A stretch of 64,000 bases of DNA, taken from the NCBI GenBank assembly GCA_031119205.1, contig JAVHYF010000005.1:7260-71259 (forward strand), read 5' to 3'. Each line of letters starts with the position of its first letter. Within the stretch, counting starts at the first letter, position 1. The translations under genes were made by a program, and so were the position numbers. A model generated the notes under the pieces. It saw only the letters and a program-made list of their open reading frames with translations, was not told the DNA's origin and searched no databases. This document shows, one piece after another, positions 25,538 to 35,825 of the stretch. Source of the DNA: Moraxellaceae bacterium (GTDB lineage Bacteria; Pseudomonadota; Gammaproteobacteria; Burkholderiales; Rhodocyclaceae).

Positions 25538-26746
25538 ATGAAGTTCCCCATCTATCTCGATTACTCGGCGACCACGCCGGTGGACCCGCGCGTGGCGCAG
25601 GCGATGATCCCGTGGCTGACCGAGAATTTCGGCAACCCGGCGAGCCGCTCGCACGCTTATGGCTGGACCGCTGAAGAAGCAGTCGAGACTTCGCGCGAGC
25701 ATGTCGCAGCGCTGGTCGGCGCGGACCCGAAAGAGATCGTGTGGACTTCCGGCGCGACGGAATCGAACAACCTTGCCATCAAGGGCGCCGCGCACTTCTA
25801 CGCCAGCAAGGGCAAGCACCTCATCACCCTGAAGACCGAGCACAAGGCCGTGCTGGACACCATGCGCGAACTGGAGCGCACCGGCTTCGAAGTGACGTAT
25901 ATGGACGTGCAGGAAAACGGCCTGATCGACCTTGAAGCATTCAAGGCCGCGCTGCGCCCGGACACCACCGTCGTGTCGGTGATGTTCGTAAATAACGAGA
26001 TCGGCGTCATCCAGCCGATCGCCGAACTGGGCGAGATCTGCCGCGCGCGCGGCATCATCTTTCACGTCGATGCAGCGCAGGCGACCGGCAAGGTCGATAT
26101 CGATCTGGGCGCGCTGAAGGTGGACCTGATGTCCTTCTCGGCGCACAAGACCTACGGCCCGAAAGGTATCGGAGCCCTGTACGTGCGCCGCAAGCCGCGC
26201 GTGCGTCTGGAAGCCCAGATGCACGGTGGTGGTCATGAGCGCGGCATGCGTTCCGGTACGCTGGCGACGCACCAGATCGTCGGCATGGGCGAAGCCTTCC
26301 GCCTGGCGAAGCTGGAAATGGGCGCTGAGCGCGAGCGCATCCGTGCCCTGCGCGACAGGCTGCTGGCCGGCCTGACGACGATGGAAGAGACCTTCGTCAA
26401 TGGCGACATGGAAGCCCGCGTGCCGCACAACCTGAACATCAGCTTCGCTTACGTCGAAGGTGAGTCGCTGATCATGGCGATCAAGGACGTGGCCGTGTCT
26501 TCCGGCTCCGCCTGCACCTCGGCATCGCTGGAGCCGTCCTACGTGTTGCGTGCGCTCGGCCGCAACGATGAACTGGCGCACAGCTCGATCCGTTTCTCCA
26601 TCGGCCGTTTCACGACCGAGGAAGAAGTGAATTACACGATCGAACTGCTGCACAACAAGATCGGCAAGCTGCGCGAACTGTCTCCGCTGTGGGAGATGGT
26701 GAAGGAAGGCGTTGATCTGAACACCGTGCAATGGGCTGCTCACTGA
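25538..26746 (+). CDS. iscS: Cysteine desulfurase IscS
   Basis: A 402-residue canonical IscS, close in length to the E. coli enzyme (404). The PLP lysine lies in '[19 protein letters not shown]', the catalytic cysteine in '[20 protein letters not shown]', and the C-terminal '[14 protein letters not shown]' tail is the region that docks IscU. The ATG at 25538 has 'agggag' 8 bases upstream, better than the GTG at 25529. It delivers sulfur to IscU and also to tRNA-thiolation pathways in other bacteria. iscU follows after 34 bases. Confidence 0.97.
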   Translation: MKFPIYLDYSATTPVDPRVAQAMIPWLTENFGNPASRSHAYGWTAEEAVETSREHVAALVGADPKEIVWTSGATESNNLAIKGAAHFYASKGKHLITLKTEHKAVLDTMRELERTGFEVTYMDVQENGLIDLEAFKAALRPDTTVVSVMFVNNEIGVIQPIAELGEICRARGIIFHVDAAQATGKVDIDLGALKVDLMSFSAHKTYGPKGIGALYVRRKPRVRLEAQMHGGGHERGMRSGTLATHQIVGMGEAFRLAKLEMGAERERIRALRDRLLAGLTTMEETFVNGDMEARVPHNLNISFAYVEGESLIMAIKDVAVSSGSACTSASLEPSYVLRALGRNDELAHSSIRFSIGRFTTEEEVNYTIELLHNKIGKLRELSPLWEMVKEGVDLNTVQWAAH

Positions 26747-26780
26747 GCGCCGCGCACTGAAGGAATACTGGAGTACTGAA

Positions 26781-27167
26781 ATGGCATATAGCGAAAAGGT
26801 CCTCGACCACTACGAAAACCCCCGCAACGTTGGCTCCTTCGCCAAGGAAGACGGCGAGGTCGGCACCGGCATGGTCGGCGCGCCGGCCTGCGGTGACGTG
26901 ATGAAGCTGCAGATCAAGGTGGACCCGTCCACCGGTGTCATCCAGGACGCCAAGTTCAAGACCTACGGCTGCGGCTCGGCCATTGCTTCCAGCTCGCTGG
27001 TGACCGAATGGGTCAAGGGCAAGACGCTGGACGAAGCGATGAACATCAAGAACACCGCGATCGCCGAAGAGCTGGCGCTGCCGCCGGTGAAGATCCACTG
27101 TTCCATCCTGGCCGAAGACGCCATCAAGGCAGCGGTCGAGGATTACAAGAAGAAGCACGGAGCCTGA
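26781..27167 (+). CDS. iscU: Fe-S cluster assembly scaffold IscU
   Basis: A 128-residue scaffold on which the [2Fe-2S] cluster is built. Cluster ligands are the three conserved Cys in '[11 protein letters not shown]' (C37 with the regulatory D39), '[11 protein letters not shown]' and '[13 protein letters not shown]'. The LPPVK motif that HscA recognises is present. 'actggag' precedes the ATG. It is flanked by iscS and iscA. Confidence 0.97.
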   Translation: MAYSEKVLDHYENPRNVGSFAKEDGEVGTGMVGAPACGDVMKLQIKVDPSTGVIQDAKFKTYGCGSAIASSSLVTEWVKGKTLDEAMNIKNTAIAEELALPPVKIHCSILAEDAIKAAVEDYKKKHGA

Positions 27168-27169
27168 TC

Positions 27170-27493
27170 ATGGCTGTCACGTTGTCCGCATCGGCGGCAC
27201 GCCACGTCGCCAACTTCATGACGAAGCGGGGCAAGGGCGTCGGTATCCGCCTGGGCGTCAAGACTTCCGGCTGCTCGGGCATGGCCTACAAGCTGGAGTA
27301 CGCAGACGAGCAGGCCGGTGACGATCTGGTGTTCGAAAGCCACGGCGTGAAGGTGCTGGTCGATCCGAAGAGCCTGCCCTACATCGATGGCACCGAACTG
27401 GACTTCGTGAAGGAAGGCCTGAACGAGGGCTTCAAGTTCAACAACCCGAACGTCAAGGACGCATGCGGTTGCGGCGAAAGCTTCAACGTCTGA
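27170..27493 (+). CDS. iscA: A-type Fe-S carrier IscA
   Basis: A 107-residue A-type carrier with the three conserved cysteines: '[12 protein letters not shown]' and the C-terminal 'CGCGESF'. It passes clusters from IscU to target apoproteins. The track ORF starts inside iscU; the true ATG at 27170 lies two bases after the iscU stop. A terminator-like hairpin follows it before hscB. Confidence 0.96.
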   Translation: MAVTLSASAARHVANFMTKRGKGVGIRLGVKTSGCSGMAYKLEYADEQAGDDLVFESHGVKVLVDPKSLPYIDGTELDFVKEGLNEGFKFNNPNVKDACGCGESFNV

Positions 27494-27501
27494 GCTTGCG
27501 T

Positions 27502-27548
27502 CGGGCCCCCGCATCAGTGGCTCGTCGCAAGACGGGCCCGTTTTCTTT
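27502..27548 (+). terminator. Terminator or attenuator hairpin inside the isc operon
   Basis: 'cgggccc' (27502-27508) pairs with 'gggcccg' (27534-27540), followed directly by 'ttttcttt'. The hairpin ends only 14 bases before the hscB start, so partial termination would set iscRSUA expression above hscBA-fdx-iscX. Confidence 0.65.
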
Positions 27549-27554
27549 GTAGCC

Positions 27555-28070
27555 GTGATCCAGGACTATTTCTCTCTGTTCCAGTTGCCGGAAAGATTCG
27601 CGCTCGATCTGGGCGCGCTGGAAGGCGCATACCGGCACGTCCAGGCGCAGGTTCACCCTGACCGTTTTGCCCATCGCTCGGAAGTGGAGCGACGCGTGGC
27701 AATGCAGTGGGCAACGCATGCCAACGAGGCGTATCGCGCGTTGCGCAACCCGGTGGAGCGTGCACGTTACCTGCTGGAGCGGCGTGGCACGACTATCGAC
27801 GCCGAACGCAACACCGGTATGTCGCACGCCTTCCTGATGCAGCAGATGGCGTGGCGCGAGGCGGTGGAAGAGGCTGCAGGCGACGTTGCTGCGCTAAGAA
27901 GGCTGGAGAAGGATTTGCTGCGCGACGAAGGCGTCATGCTTGACGATCTTCAACATGCGCTGGACGACGCCAGCGACAATACCCAGGCGGCCGAGCTGGT
28001 GCGCCGCCTGATGTTCATGGAAAAGCTGCGTAGCGAGATCGACGATGCGATCGCGCAGCTCGAAGACTGA
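27555..28070 (+). CDS. hscB: Fe-S cluster co-chaperone HscB
   Basis: A 171-residue J-domain protein that brings IscU to HscA and stimulates its ATPase. The J-domain HPD motif is in 'QVHPDRFAHRS'; the C-terminal three-helix domain that binds IscU follows. The start is a GTG at 27555. There is no strong ribosome-binding site, and a terminator hairpin lies just upstream, so its translation is probably weak. hscA follows after 50 bases. Confidence 0.95.
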   Translation: MIQDYFSLFQLPERFALDLGALEGAYRHVQAQVHPDRFAHRSEVERRVAMQWATHANEAYRALRNPVERARYLLERRGTTIDAERNTGMSHAFLMQQMAWREAVEEAAGDVAALRRLEKDLLRDEGVMLDDLQHALDDASDNTQAAELVRRLMFMEKLRSEIDDAIAQLED

Positions 28071-28120
28071 TCTGCCTGCTACATGCTTGATGTAACTGGA
28101 CTGCCGAGAGCGGAACGCTG

Positions 28121-29986
<1,866 letters not shown>

Positions 29987-30000
29987 AAGCACGAGAACCC

Positions 30001-30348
30001 ATGACCCAAGTCGTTGTACTTCCCCACGTCGAACTGTGTCCCGAAGGCGCAGTGCTCGAGATCGCGCCCGGCGAGTCCATCTGTGATGGCCTGCTGGAGA
30101 ACGGCATCGATATCGAACACGCCTGCGAGAAATCCTGTGCCTGTACCACCTGTCACGTCATCGTGCGTGAAGGTTTTCGCTCTCTGGAGAGCGCCGAGGA
30201 TCTGGAAGAGGACATGCTCGACAAGGCCTGGGGCCTCGAGCCGAATTCCCGCCTGTCCTGTCAGGCCATCGTGACGGAAACGCCGCTTGTGGTGGAGATT
30301 CCGCGCTACACGATCAACATGGTGTCCGAGGGAGGCAAGCGCTCATGA
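30001..30348 (+). CDS. fdx: [2Fe-2S] ferredoxin of the ISC system
   Basis: A 115-residue adrenodoxin-type ferredoxin. Ligands C42, C48 and C51 lie in 'HACEKSCACTTCH', and C87 in 'RLSCQAIV'. It supplies electrons for cluster assembly on IscU. Its stop overlaps the iscX start (ATGA), so the two are translationally coupled. Confidence 0.96.
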   Translation: MTQVVVLPHVELCPEGAVLEIAPGESICDGLLENGIDIEHACEKSCACTTCHVIVREGFRSLESAEDLEEDMLDKAWGLEPNSRLSCQAIVTETPLVVEIPRYTINMVSEGGKRS

Positions 30349-30539
30349 AGTGGACCGACACGCTGGACATCGCCATCGAGCTGGCCGAGACCCATCCCGA
30401 TGTGGACCCCACGCGCGTGAATTTCGTGGACCTGATGAACTGGGTGATGGCGCTACCCGGTTTCGACGACGACCCCAATCGATGTGGAGAGCGCATTCTG
30501 GAGGCGATCCAGGCAGCGTGGATCGAAGAGCGCGACTGA
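30345..30539 (+). CDS. iscX: IscX (Fe-S assembly regulator)
   Basis: A 64-residue acidic protein that starts 'MKWTDTLDIAIELAETHPD' and has 'WVMALPGFDDDPNRC', both typical of IscX. IscX binds IscS and iron in E. coli and tunes desulfurase activity. It is the last gene of the isc operon and is followed by a strong terminator. Confidence 0.95.
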   Translation: MKWTDTLDIAIELAETHPDVDPTRVNFVDLMNWVMALPGFDDDPNRCGERILEAIQAAWIEERD

Positions 30540-30556
30540 GGCAGAGGTCGCTCAAC

Positions 30557-30600
30557 CGACAAACAAAAAAGCGAGGCAAGCCTCGCTTTTTTGTTTGTCG
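30557..30600. terminator. Bidirectional terminator with a perfect 21-bp stem
   Basis: 'cgacaaacaaaaaagcgagg' and its exact reverse complement form a 21-bp stem with a two-base loop. The A-tract and T-tract lie within the stem, so it can terminate both isc (plus) and the response regulator gene (minus). Confidence 0.9.
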
Positions 30601-30613
30601 CTTCCGGCGACGC

Positions 30614-31063
30614 CTACTCGAACCGCGACTCCGGCACCTCGTTGAGGCTCAACCAGTACTGACCCAGCTGGCCAACGGTCTGCAGAAATTTCTCGAAGTC
30701 CACCGGCTTGCGCACATAGCTGTTGGCACCCAGGCTGTAGGCCTCGTGGATGTCCTGTTGTTCGCGCGAAGTCGTCAGCACGACCACCGGCAGGAGGGCC
30801 GTGCGCGAGTCGGCGCGGATGCGGCGCAGCACTTCCAGGCCGTCGATGCGCGGCAGCTTTAGGTCCAGCAGCACCACGGCCGGCATGATGCCCATGTCGC
30901 GGCCTGCATGCCGCCCGGTGCCGAACAGATAGTCCAGTGCGTCCACGCCGTCCCGCGCCACCACGATCTCGTTGGGGATGCGGTTCTTGCCGAAGGCGCG
31001 CAGGGTCAGCGCTTCGTCATCGGGGTTGTCTTCGACGAGAAGGATCGGTCGGTCGGAGGACAT
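30614..31063 (-). CDS. Single-domain response regulator (Rcp1-like)
   Basis: A 149-residue receiver. It has the acidic patch in 'ILLVEDNPDDEAL', the phospho-acceptor Asp in 'VLLDLKLPRIDGLEVL', Thr in 'VVLTTS' and Lys in 'YVRKPVDFEKF'. The spacing with 'NPDDEAL' and a long insertion ('DYLFGTGRHAGRDMG') is typical of Rcp1-type regulators that pair with phytochrome or hybrid kinases. No kinase is adjacent. I start at the Met of 'MSSDRPILLVEDN', 14 codons inside the track ORF. It is transcribed away from the HD-GYP gene across a 188-base divergent gap in which no confident promoter was recognised. Confidence 0.9.
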   Translation of the reverse strand: MSSDRPILLVEDNPDDEALTLRAFGKNRIPNEIVVARDGVDALDYLFGTGRHAGRDMGIMPAVVLLDLKLPRIDGLEVLRRIRADSRTALLPVVVLTTSREQQDIHEAYSLGANSYVRKPVDFEKFLQTVGQLGQYWLSLNEVPESRFE

Positions 31064-31251
31064 CTTGGATTCCAGTACGCGGTGTCGCCGGTGATGGTCT
31101 GCCATGCCGATTCTAAACGAAGCCTGCGGCCGGCATATACGGCGACGCGCATGCCGTCTGCCATGCCGACGGGCGGGTGGCCCTCAATGTCCGCATGCCT
31201 GCGCCGATATGGGACAGGTTGCCGTCGTGTCCGCCCGGAGAGCCGACCCCC

Positions 31252-32589
31252 ATGCCCGATCTGTCGCTGCCAGCGCATTCCAACAAATATTTCCTGCACG
31301 GCCTGATCCAGCTTGCGCGTCATCGTGACGTCGAGGTGGTCGAGGACATTTGCGCGCAAAACGGCACGAAGCTGGTGGCGCGTGGCAGTCGCGTCGACGC
31401 CGGTTTCTACGAGCGGGTGGCCAACCACAAGCTGGCGCGGCCGATCGAGACATCGGTGGTCGCAGCCGATCTGCCGGGGCCGGAAATCTACCGGCGTGAG
31501 GCAGAGCGACTGCTCGACACGTTTCCCTTTGTGCGCTGCATTTGCGACTGGTCACATGGACGCGTCAGTCCTGTCGACATGCTGGCAGAGATGCGTTTCT
31601 CGCCGCAGGCCGCGACCTTGCTGGCCGTGGCCGAGCAACGCATGCCTGGCATGCGCAGTCATGACGTGCTGGTGTCACTGCTGGGGATGGGCCTGGCCAA
31701 TGTATACCGCTACAACGACGCGGAGTTGCTGGCCGCGGTCGGCATCGCCGGCATGTTCCATGACGTCGGTGAGGCTTATGTCGACCCGGCATTGTTGCGG
31801 GCGGAGCGACCGCTGAGCCCGCGCGAGTGGATGTCCTATACCGCGCATCCCATCATCGGCGCGGCGCTGGCGCGCGAGGTGGGTGGCTTCGACAGCCTGG
31901 TGCAGCGCGGCATCCTGGAGCATCACGAGCGCCTGGACGGCTTCGGCTATCCGCGCAGCCTGCGTGAAGACGGCTTTTCGATTGCCGGGCGCCTGGTCGC
32001 GCTGGCCGAGACGCTGTCGGCGCTGGTGCAGAAACAGGCGCCGTGCCGGCGTATCGATATCGCCCTGAAGATCATGCCCGGGGAGTACGAGCCCGAACTG
32101 GTCAGCCTGGTGTCGGATCTCATCGACGAGGTGGGCATCGAGGGGCGTGACAGGCTGGAGACGCTGGGCGACATCCAGGCATCCATTCACGATGTGTTCA
32201 TGCGGATAGCCCGGGTGCTGGCCGCTCATGACATGGTGCAGGTGCAGGGGCGCGGCATGTCGGCGCGCGCGCGCGGCTTCCTGGATGACGTCTTTGAACG
32301 CTTCGTGCGGGTCCAGCGGGCATTTGCCAGCACGGGCGTGGCTGGTCTGGCCGAGCTGGGTATGGCGATGAGCGACGAGGAGTTCATCGAGTTCCAGTTC
32401 GAAGCCGGCTGCGTGCTGGACGAGATCGCCTGGCGGCTCATGAAACTGTCGCGTGAGCTGGTGCTGCAGAGCGCGACGCTGGATGAGGGGGATCGCCGCC
32501 TCCTGATGCAGTTGGCCGAAGCCATGGCAGGCGGACAGGGCGGCGCCGGCACGGGCGCAGCGCAGGATTCCGCCCTGGCTACGCTGTAG
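31252..32589 (+). CDS. HD-GYP domain protein (putative c-di-GMP phosphodiesterase)
   Basis: A 445-residue soluble protein. The ATG at 31252 has 'cggaga' upstream; the track start at 31177 is less likely. An HD motif 'FHDVGE' (H170, D171) and a complete 'HHERLDGFGYP' (224-234) identify an HD-GYP domain, a family that hydrolyses c-di-GMP. The lysine usual after HDxG is Glu here. The N-terminal ~130 residues show no recognisable sensor; the C-terminal ~150 are helical. It lies opposite the Rcp1-like regulator, which could be functionally related, but nothing proves it. Confidence 0.85.
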   Translation: MPDLSLPAHSNKYFLHGLIQLARHRDVEVVEDICAQNGTKLVARGSRVDAGFYERVANHKLARPIETSVVAADLPGPEIYRREAERLLDTFPFVRCICDWSHGRVSPVDMLAEMRFSPQAATLLAVAEQRMPGMRSHDVLVSLLGMGLANVYRYNDAELLAAVGIAGMFHDVGEAYVDPALLRAERPLSPREWMSYTAHPIIGAALAREVGGFDSLVQRGILEHHERLDGFGYPRSLREDGFSIAGRLVALAETLSALVQKQAPCRRIDIALKIMPGEYEPELVSLVSDLIDEVGIEGRDRLETLGDIQASIHDVFMRIARVLAAHDMVQVQGRGMSARARGFLDDVFERFVRVQRAFASTGVAGLAELGMAMSDEEFIEFQFEAGCVLDEIAWRLMKLSRELVLQSATLDEGDRRLLMQLAEAMAGGQGGAGTGAAQDSALATL

Positions 32590-32610
32590 CCGCTCTTCTG
32601 GTGCTTCCTC

Positions 32611-33381
32611 TCAGGGGCGTTTCAGCCAGCCGATCTCGGCCGCACTCTCGGGGCCGATCAACACCTGGTTCAGCGAGCGCGGGATATCCGATTCGGACTC
32701 GCTGCGCGGAATGCGACCGGCCATCAGCTCGGCCATCCGTTGCGGATAACGCGGCTGCGCCTGCGGGTCCGCGAAGCCGTCCGGCCAGCGCGGCTGCAGG
32801 TCCGGGCCGTACTTGTCGGTAGCGCCCAGCGTGTGCAGGAACTCGTGGGCGATCACCATCGCGTTGCTGCCGCGCATGGCGCGTGAGGCAAAGGCATTGA
32901 TGACGCCGATCTGGCCTTTCTGCAAACCGTGCGAATGCAGCGATCCCGCGTGGCTCTGCGGGTCGTAGTACTGCACGTAGAGCCGCACGTCCGGCTTCAG
33001 CGACGTCGCCGGCGTGTTGCGCCAGGCCCACCAGCGCAACTTGAGGCTCCACATGATGGCCGACAAGGCGCTGGCCAGGGTCGGCGCAGGCGGTGGCTTC
33101 ACCGTGGTGGCGGGTCCGAGTGCGACATCGATCGGACGCAGCACCTCCACGCCGTGCCGCTTTGCCTCCTCGGCAATGAAATCGGTGATGTCCGCAAAAC
33201 TATCCGGCTGCAGGCTGCGGATGTAGGTTTCGCTCGCCGCGCTGCCGTCGCCATTGATGGGATACACCGCGACATGCAGGGTGTGTTCCCAGGACGTGGC
33301 GCGCTGTTGCGCGCGCCAGCTGCCCAGGGCGACGGTGGCGAGGACGATCAGCAGGATCGCGATGCGGAACTTGCGGAACAC
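32611..33381 (-). CDS. Uncharacterised membrane-anchored protein with HExxH zinc motif
   Basis: 256 residues with a GTG start. The N-terminus is a single TM or uncleaved signal (about 6-22, 'IAILLIVLATVALG'), so the rest is probably periplasmic. 'AHEFLHTLGATDKYG' at 178-192 carries an HExxH zinc-protease motif followed by TLGxxD, as in some zincins. I do not recognise a named family. It starts 9 bases after the fumarase stop, so it is probably co-transcribed with it. Catalysis is inferred from the motif alone. Confidence 0.75.
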   Translation of the reverse strand: MFRKFRIAILLIVLATVALGSWRAQQRATSWEHTLHVAVYPINGDGSAASETYIRSLQPDSFADITDFIAEEAKRHGVEVLRPIDVALGPATTVKPPPAPTLASALSAIMWSLKLRWWAWRNTPATSLKPDVRLYVQYYDPQSHAGSLHSHGLQKGQIGVINAFASRAMRGSNAMVIAHEFLHTLGATDKYGPDLQPRWPDGFADPQAQPRYPQRMAELMAGRIPRSESESDIPRSLNQVLIGPESAAEIGWLKRP

Positions 33382-33390
33382 GCGAGCCGG

Positions 33391-34908
33391 TCAGGCGACA
33401 GTGACGGGGATCTTGCCGATCTTCGCCTGCCATTCCTTCGGTCCGGTGTTGTGCACCGAGGTCCCGGCAGAGTCGACCGCCACGGTCACCGGCATGTCCT
33501 CCACGGTGAATTCGTAGATGGCTTCCATGCCCAGGTCGGCGAAGGCGACGGTGCGCGAGGCCTTGATGGCTTTTGACACCAGGTAGGCGGCACCGCCTAC
33601 GGCCATCAGGTACACCGACTGGTGCTTCTTGATGGCTTCGATGGCGGTGGGGCCACGCTCCGACTTGCCGATCATGCCCAGCAGGCCGGTCTGCGCCAGC
33701 ACCTGTTCGGTGAACTTGTCCATGCGCGTCGCGGTGGTGGGGCCGGCGGGGCCGACGACTTCGTTGCGTACCGGGTCGACCGGGCCCACGTAGTAGATGA
33801 AGCGGCCAGCCAGATCGACCGGCAGCTGCTCGCCCTTGTTGAGCATGTCGACGATGCGCTTGTGCGCCGCGTCGCGGCCGGTGAGCATCTTGCCGTTGAG
33901 CAGCAGCACTTCGCCCGGTTTCCAGGAGGCGACTTCCTCGCGGGTAACCGTGTCGAGGTTCACGCGACGGCCCTTGGAGGTGTCGTAGGTGATCGACGGC
34001 CAGTCGTCCAGCGACGGCGGATCCAGATAGACCGGGCCGGAACCGTCCAGCGTGAAGTGGGCGTGACGGGTCGCCGCGCAGTTCGGGATCATGCAGATCG
34101 GCAGGCTGGCGGCGTGGGTCGGGTAGTCGAGGATCTTCACGTCCAGCACGGTGGTCAGGCCGCCGAGGCCCTGCGCGCCGATGCCCAGTGCGTTGACCTT
34201 CTCCCACAGCTCGATGCGCAGTTCCTCGATGCGGTTCTGCGGGCCGCGGGCGATCAGCTCCGGCATGTCGATCGGGTCCATGAGGGACTCCTTGGCCAGC
34301 AGCGCGGCCTTTTCCGCCGTGCCGCCGATGCCGATCCCCAGCATGCCCGGCGGGCACCAGCCGGCGCCCATGGTCGGCACCGTCTTCAGCACCCAGTCGA
34401 CGATGGAATCCGACGGGTTGAGCATGACCATCTTGCTCTTGTTTTCCGAGCCGCCGCCCTTGGCCGCCACGGTGATATCCACCTTGTCGCCGGGGACGAT
34501 CTCGTAGTGGATCACCGCCGGTGTGTTGTCTTTGGTGTTCTTGCGGCCGCCAGCCGGGTCGGCCAGGATCGATGCGCGCAGCTTGTTGTCCGGGTCGTTG
34601 TAGGCGCGGCGAACGCCTTCGTTGATGGCGTCATCCAGTGAGCCGGGGAAGCCTTCCCAGCGCACCTCCATGCCCACCTTCACGAAGATCGTCACGATCC
34701 CCGTGTCCTGGCAGATCGGGCGATGGCCCTCGGCGCACAGGCGGGAGTTGATCAGGATCTGCGCCATGGCGTCCTTGGCGGCCGGACTCTGTTCCAGCTC
34801 GTAGGCTCTGGCGAGGTTCGTGATGTAGTCGACCGGGTGGTAGTAGCTGATGTACTGCAGTGCAGCGGCCACGCTGTCGATCAGGTCTTTCTGGCGGATG
34901 GTGCTCAT
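33391..34908 (-). CDS. Class I (Fe-S) fumarate hydratase
   Basis: A 505-residue iron-sulfur fumarase converting fumarate and malate in the TCA cycle. Cluster-type cysteines appear in 'GHRPICQDTGIV', 'GAGWCPPGMLG' and 'MIPNCAATRH', and the C-terminal half has 'TTATRMDKFTEQVL' and 'GKSERGPTAIEAIKKH' as in FumA/FumB. It is a single-chain enzyme. No fumC is in the window. It depends on a [4Fe-4S] cluster, for which the isc operon lies 3 kb away. It is the middle gene of a minus-strand group. Confidence 0.94.
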   Translation of the reverse strand: MSTIRQKDLIDSVAAALQYISYYHPVDYITNLARAYELEQSPAAKDAMAQILINSRLCAEGHRPICQDTGIVTIFVKVGMEVRWEGFPGSLDDAINEGVRRAYNDPDNKLRASILADPAGGRKNTKDNTPAVIHYEIVPGDKVDITVAAKGGGSENKSKMVMLNPSDSIVDWVLKTVPTMGAGWCPPGMLGIGIGGTAEKAALLAKESLMDPIDMPELIARGPQNRIEELRIELWEKVNALGIGAQGLGGLTTVLDVKILDYPTHAASLPICMIPNCAATRHAHFTLDGSGPVYLDPPSLDDWPSITYDTSKGRRVNLDTVTREEVASWKPGEVLLLNGKMLTGRDAAHKRIVDMLNKGEQLPVDLAGRFIYYVGPVDPVRNEVVGPAGPTTATRMDKFTEQVLAQTGLLGMIGKSERGPTAIEAIKKHQSVYLMAVGGAAYLVSKAIKASRTVAFADLGMEAIYEFTVEDMPVTVAVDSAGTSVHNTGPKEWQAKIGKIPVTVA

Positions 34909-34965
34909 GGCGAAGTCCTTCTGGGAATGATGCGCGCGCCCGGTGACTGTCTGGGCGCGCGTCGG

Positions 34966-35562
34966 TCAGTGTGCGTCTTTGTCGTGCTTGATGGCCGGCG
35001 TCATGAGGCGATCGCAGGCAGCGATCGCCATGGCCGACAGCAGGAAGGCCAGGTGGATGCCGGTCTGTGCCCACAGCACCTTCTCCGAGTAGGCCTCGGC
35101 GTTGATGAAGGTCTTGAGCAGGTGGATCGAGGAGATGCCGATGATTGCCGTCGCCAGCTTCACCTTCAGCACCGAGGCGTTCACATGCGACAGCCACTCC
35201 GGCTGGTCCGGGTGGTCTTCCAGGTGCATGCGCGACACGAAGGTCTCGTAGCCGCCGACGATGACCATGATCAGCAGGTTGGAGATCATCACCACGTCGA
35301 TCAGGCCCAGCACCACCAGCATGATGGTGGTTTCGGTCAGCTTGCCCTTGTCGGCGCCGTAGCCGACCGACTGCGTGATGTGCGCCAGGGCGTCGGCGTT
35401 ACCGAAGGCGGCGCCGATCAGGTCGACCAGCTCCACCCAGAAATGCACGACATAGACGGCCTGGGCCAGGATCAGGCCCACATACAGGGGCAATTGCAGC
35501 CAGCGGCTGGCAAAGATGAGGCTGGGGACGGGCGGGAGCTTTTTGTAGGGCGACGGCGACAT
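34966..35562 (-). CDS. UPF0114 / YqhA-family inner-membrane protein
   Basis: A 198-residue protein with four predicted TM segments ('SRWLQLPLYVGLILAQAVYV', 'IMLVVLGLIDVVMISNLLIM' and two later). The central 'NLLIMVIVGGYETFVSR' is diagnostic of the YqhA/UPF0114 family (TIGR00645). Function is not established. I start at 'MSPSPYKKLPP', 119 codons inside the track ORF; the region upstream of it is non-coding in character. It lies 57 bases before fumarase on the same strand. The 263-base gap to the pseudopilin gene contains only the possible promoter listed next. Confidence 0.88.
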   Translation of the reverse strand: MSPSPYKKLPPVPSLIFASRWLQLPLYVGLILAQAVYVVHFWVELVDLIGAAFGNADALAHITQSVGYGADKGKLTETTIMLVVLGLIDVVMISNLLIMVIVGGYETFVSRMHLEDHPDQPEWLSHVNASVLKVKLATAIIGISSIHLLKTFINAEAYSEKVLWAQTGIHLAFLLSAMAIAACDRLMTPAIKHDKDAH

Positions 35563-35725
35563 GGTCTTTGTGGGGAACGATATTTGTACAGGGGAGGCCG
35601 AAGGAGCGGGGCGGTGCGTTCCGGCGGCGCTCATTTTACCTGCGCGGAGCTTTGCTGCGGGCGCGAAGGTGGCGCGCAGTGATTCGTGATGTAATGCACC
35701 CCCTTGCGTTGGCCCACAGATAACC

Positions 35726-35752
35726 TTGTGGCAATCTCGGCCCGCACATAAT
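35726..35752 (+). promoter_or_regulatory. Possible sigma-70 promoter of the secretion operon
   Basis: TTGTGG, a 15-base spacer and CATAAT (5 of 6) in an AT-rich pocket ('ataataaata'). It lies 73 bases before the first pseudopilin start. The spacer is short, so this is tentative. Confidence 0.35.
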
Positions 35753-35825
35753 AAATACGGCGCGCTCATCAATTGAGACACACCGGCGCCGATATAGAGA
35801 CACGGATGGTAGGCAGGAGGAGCTT

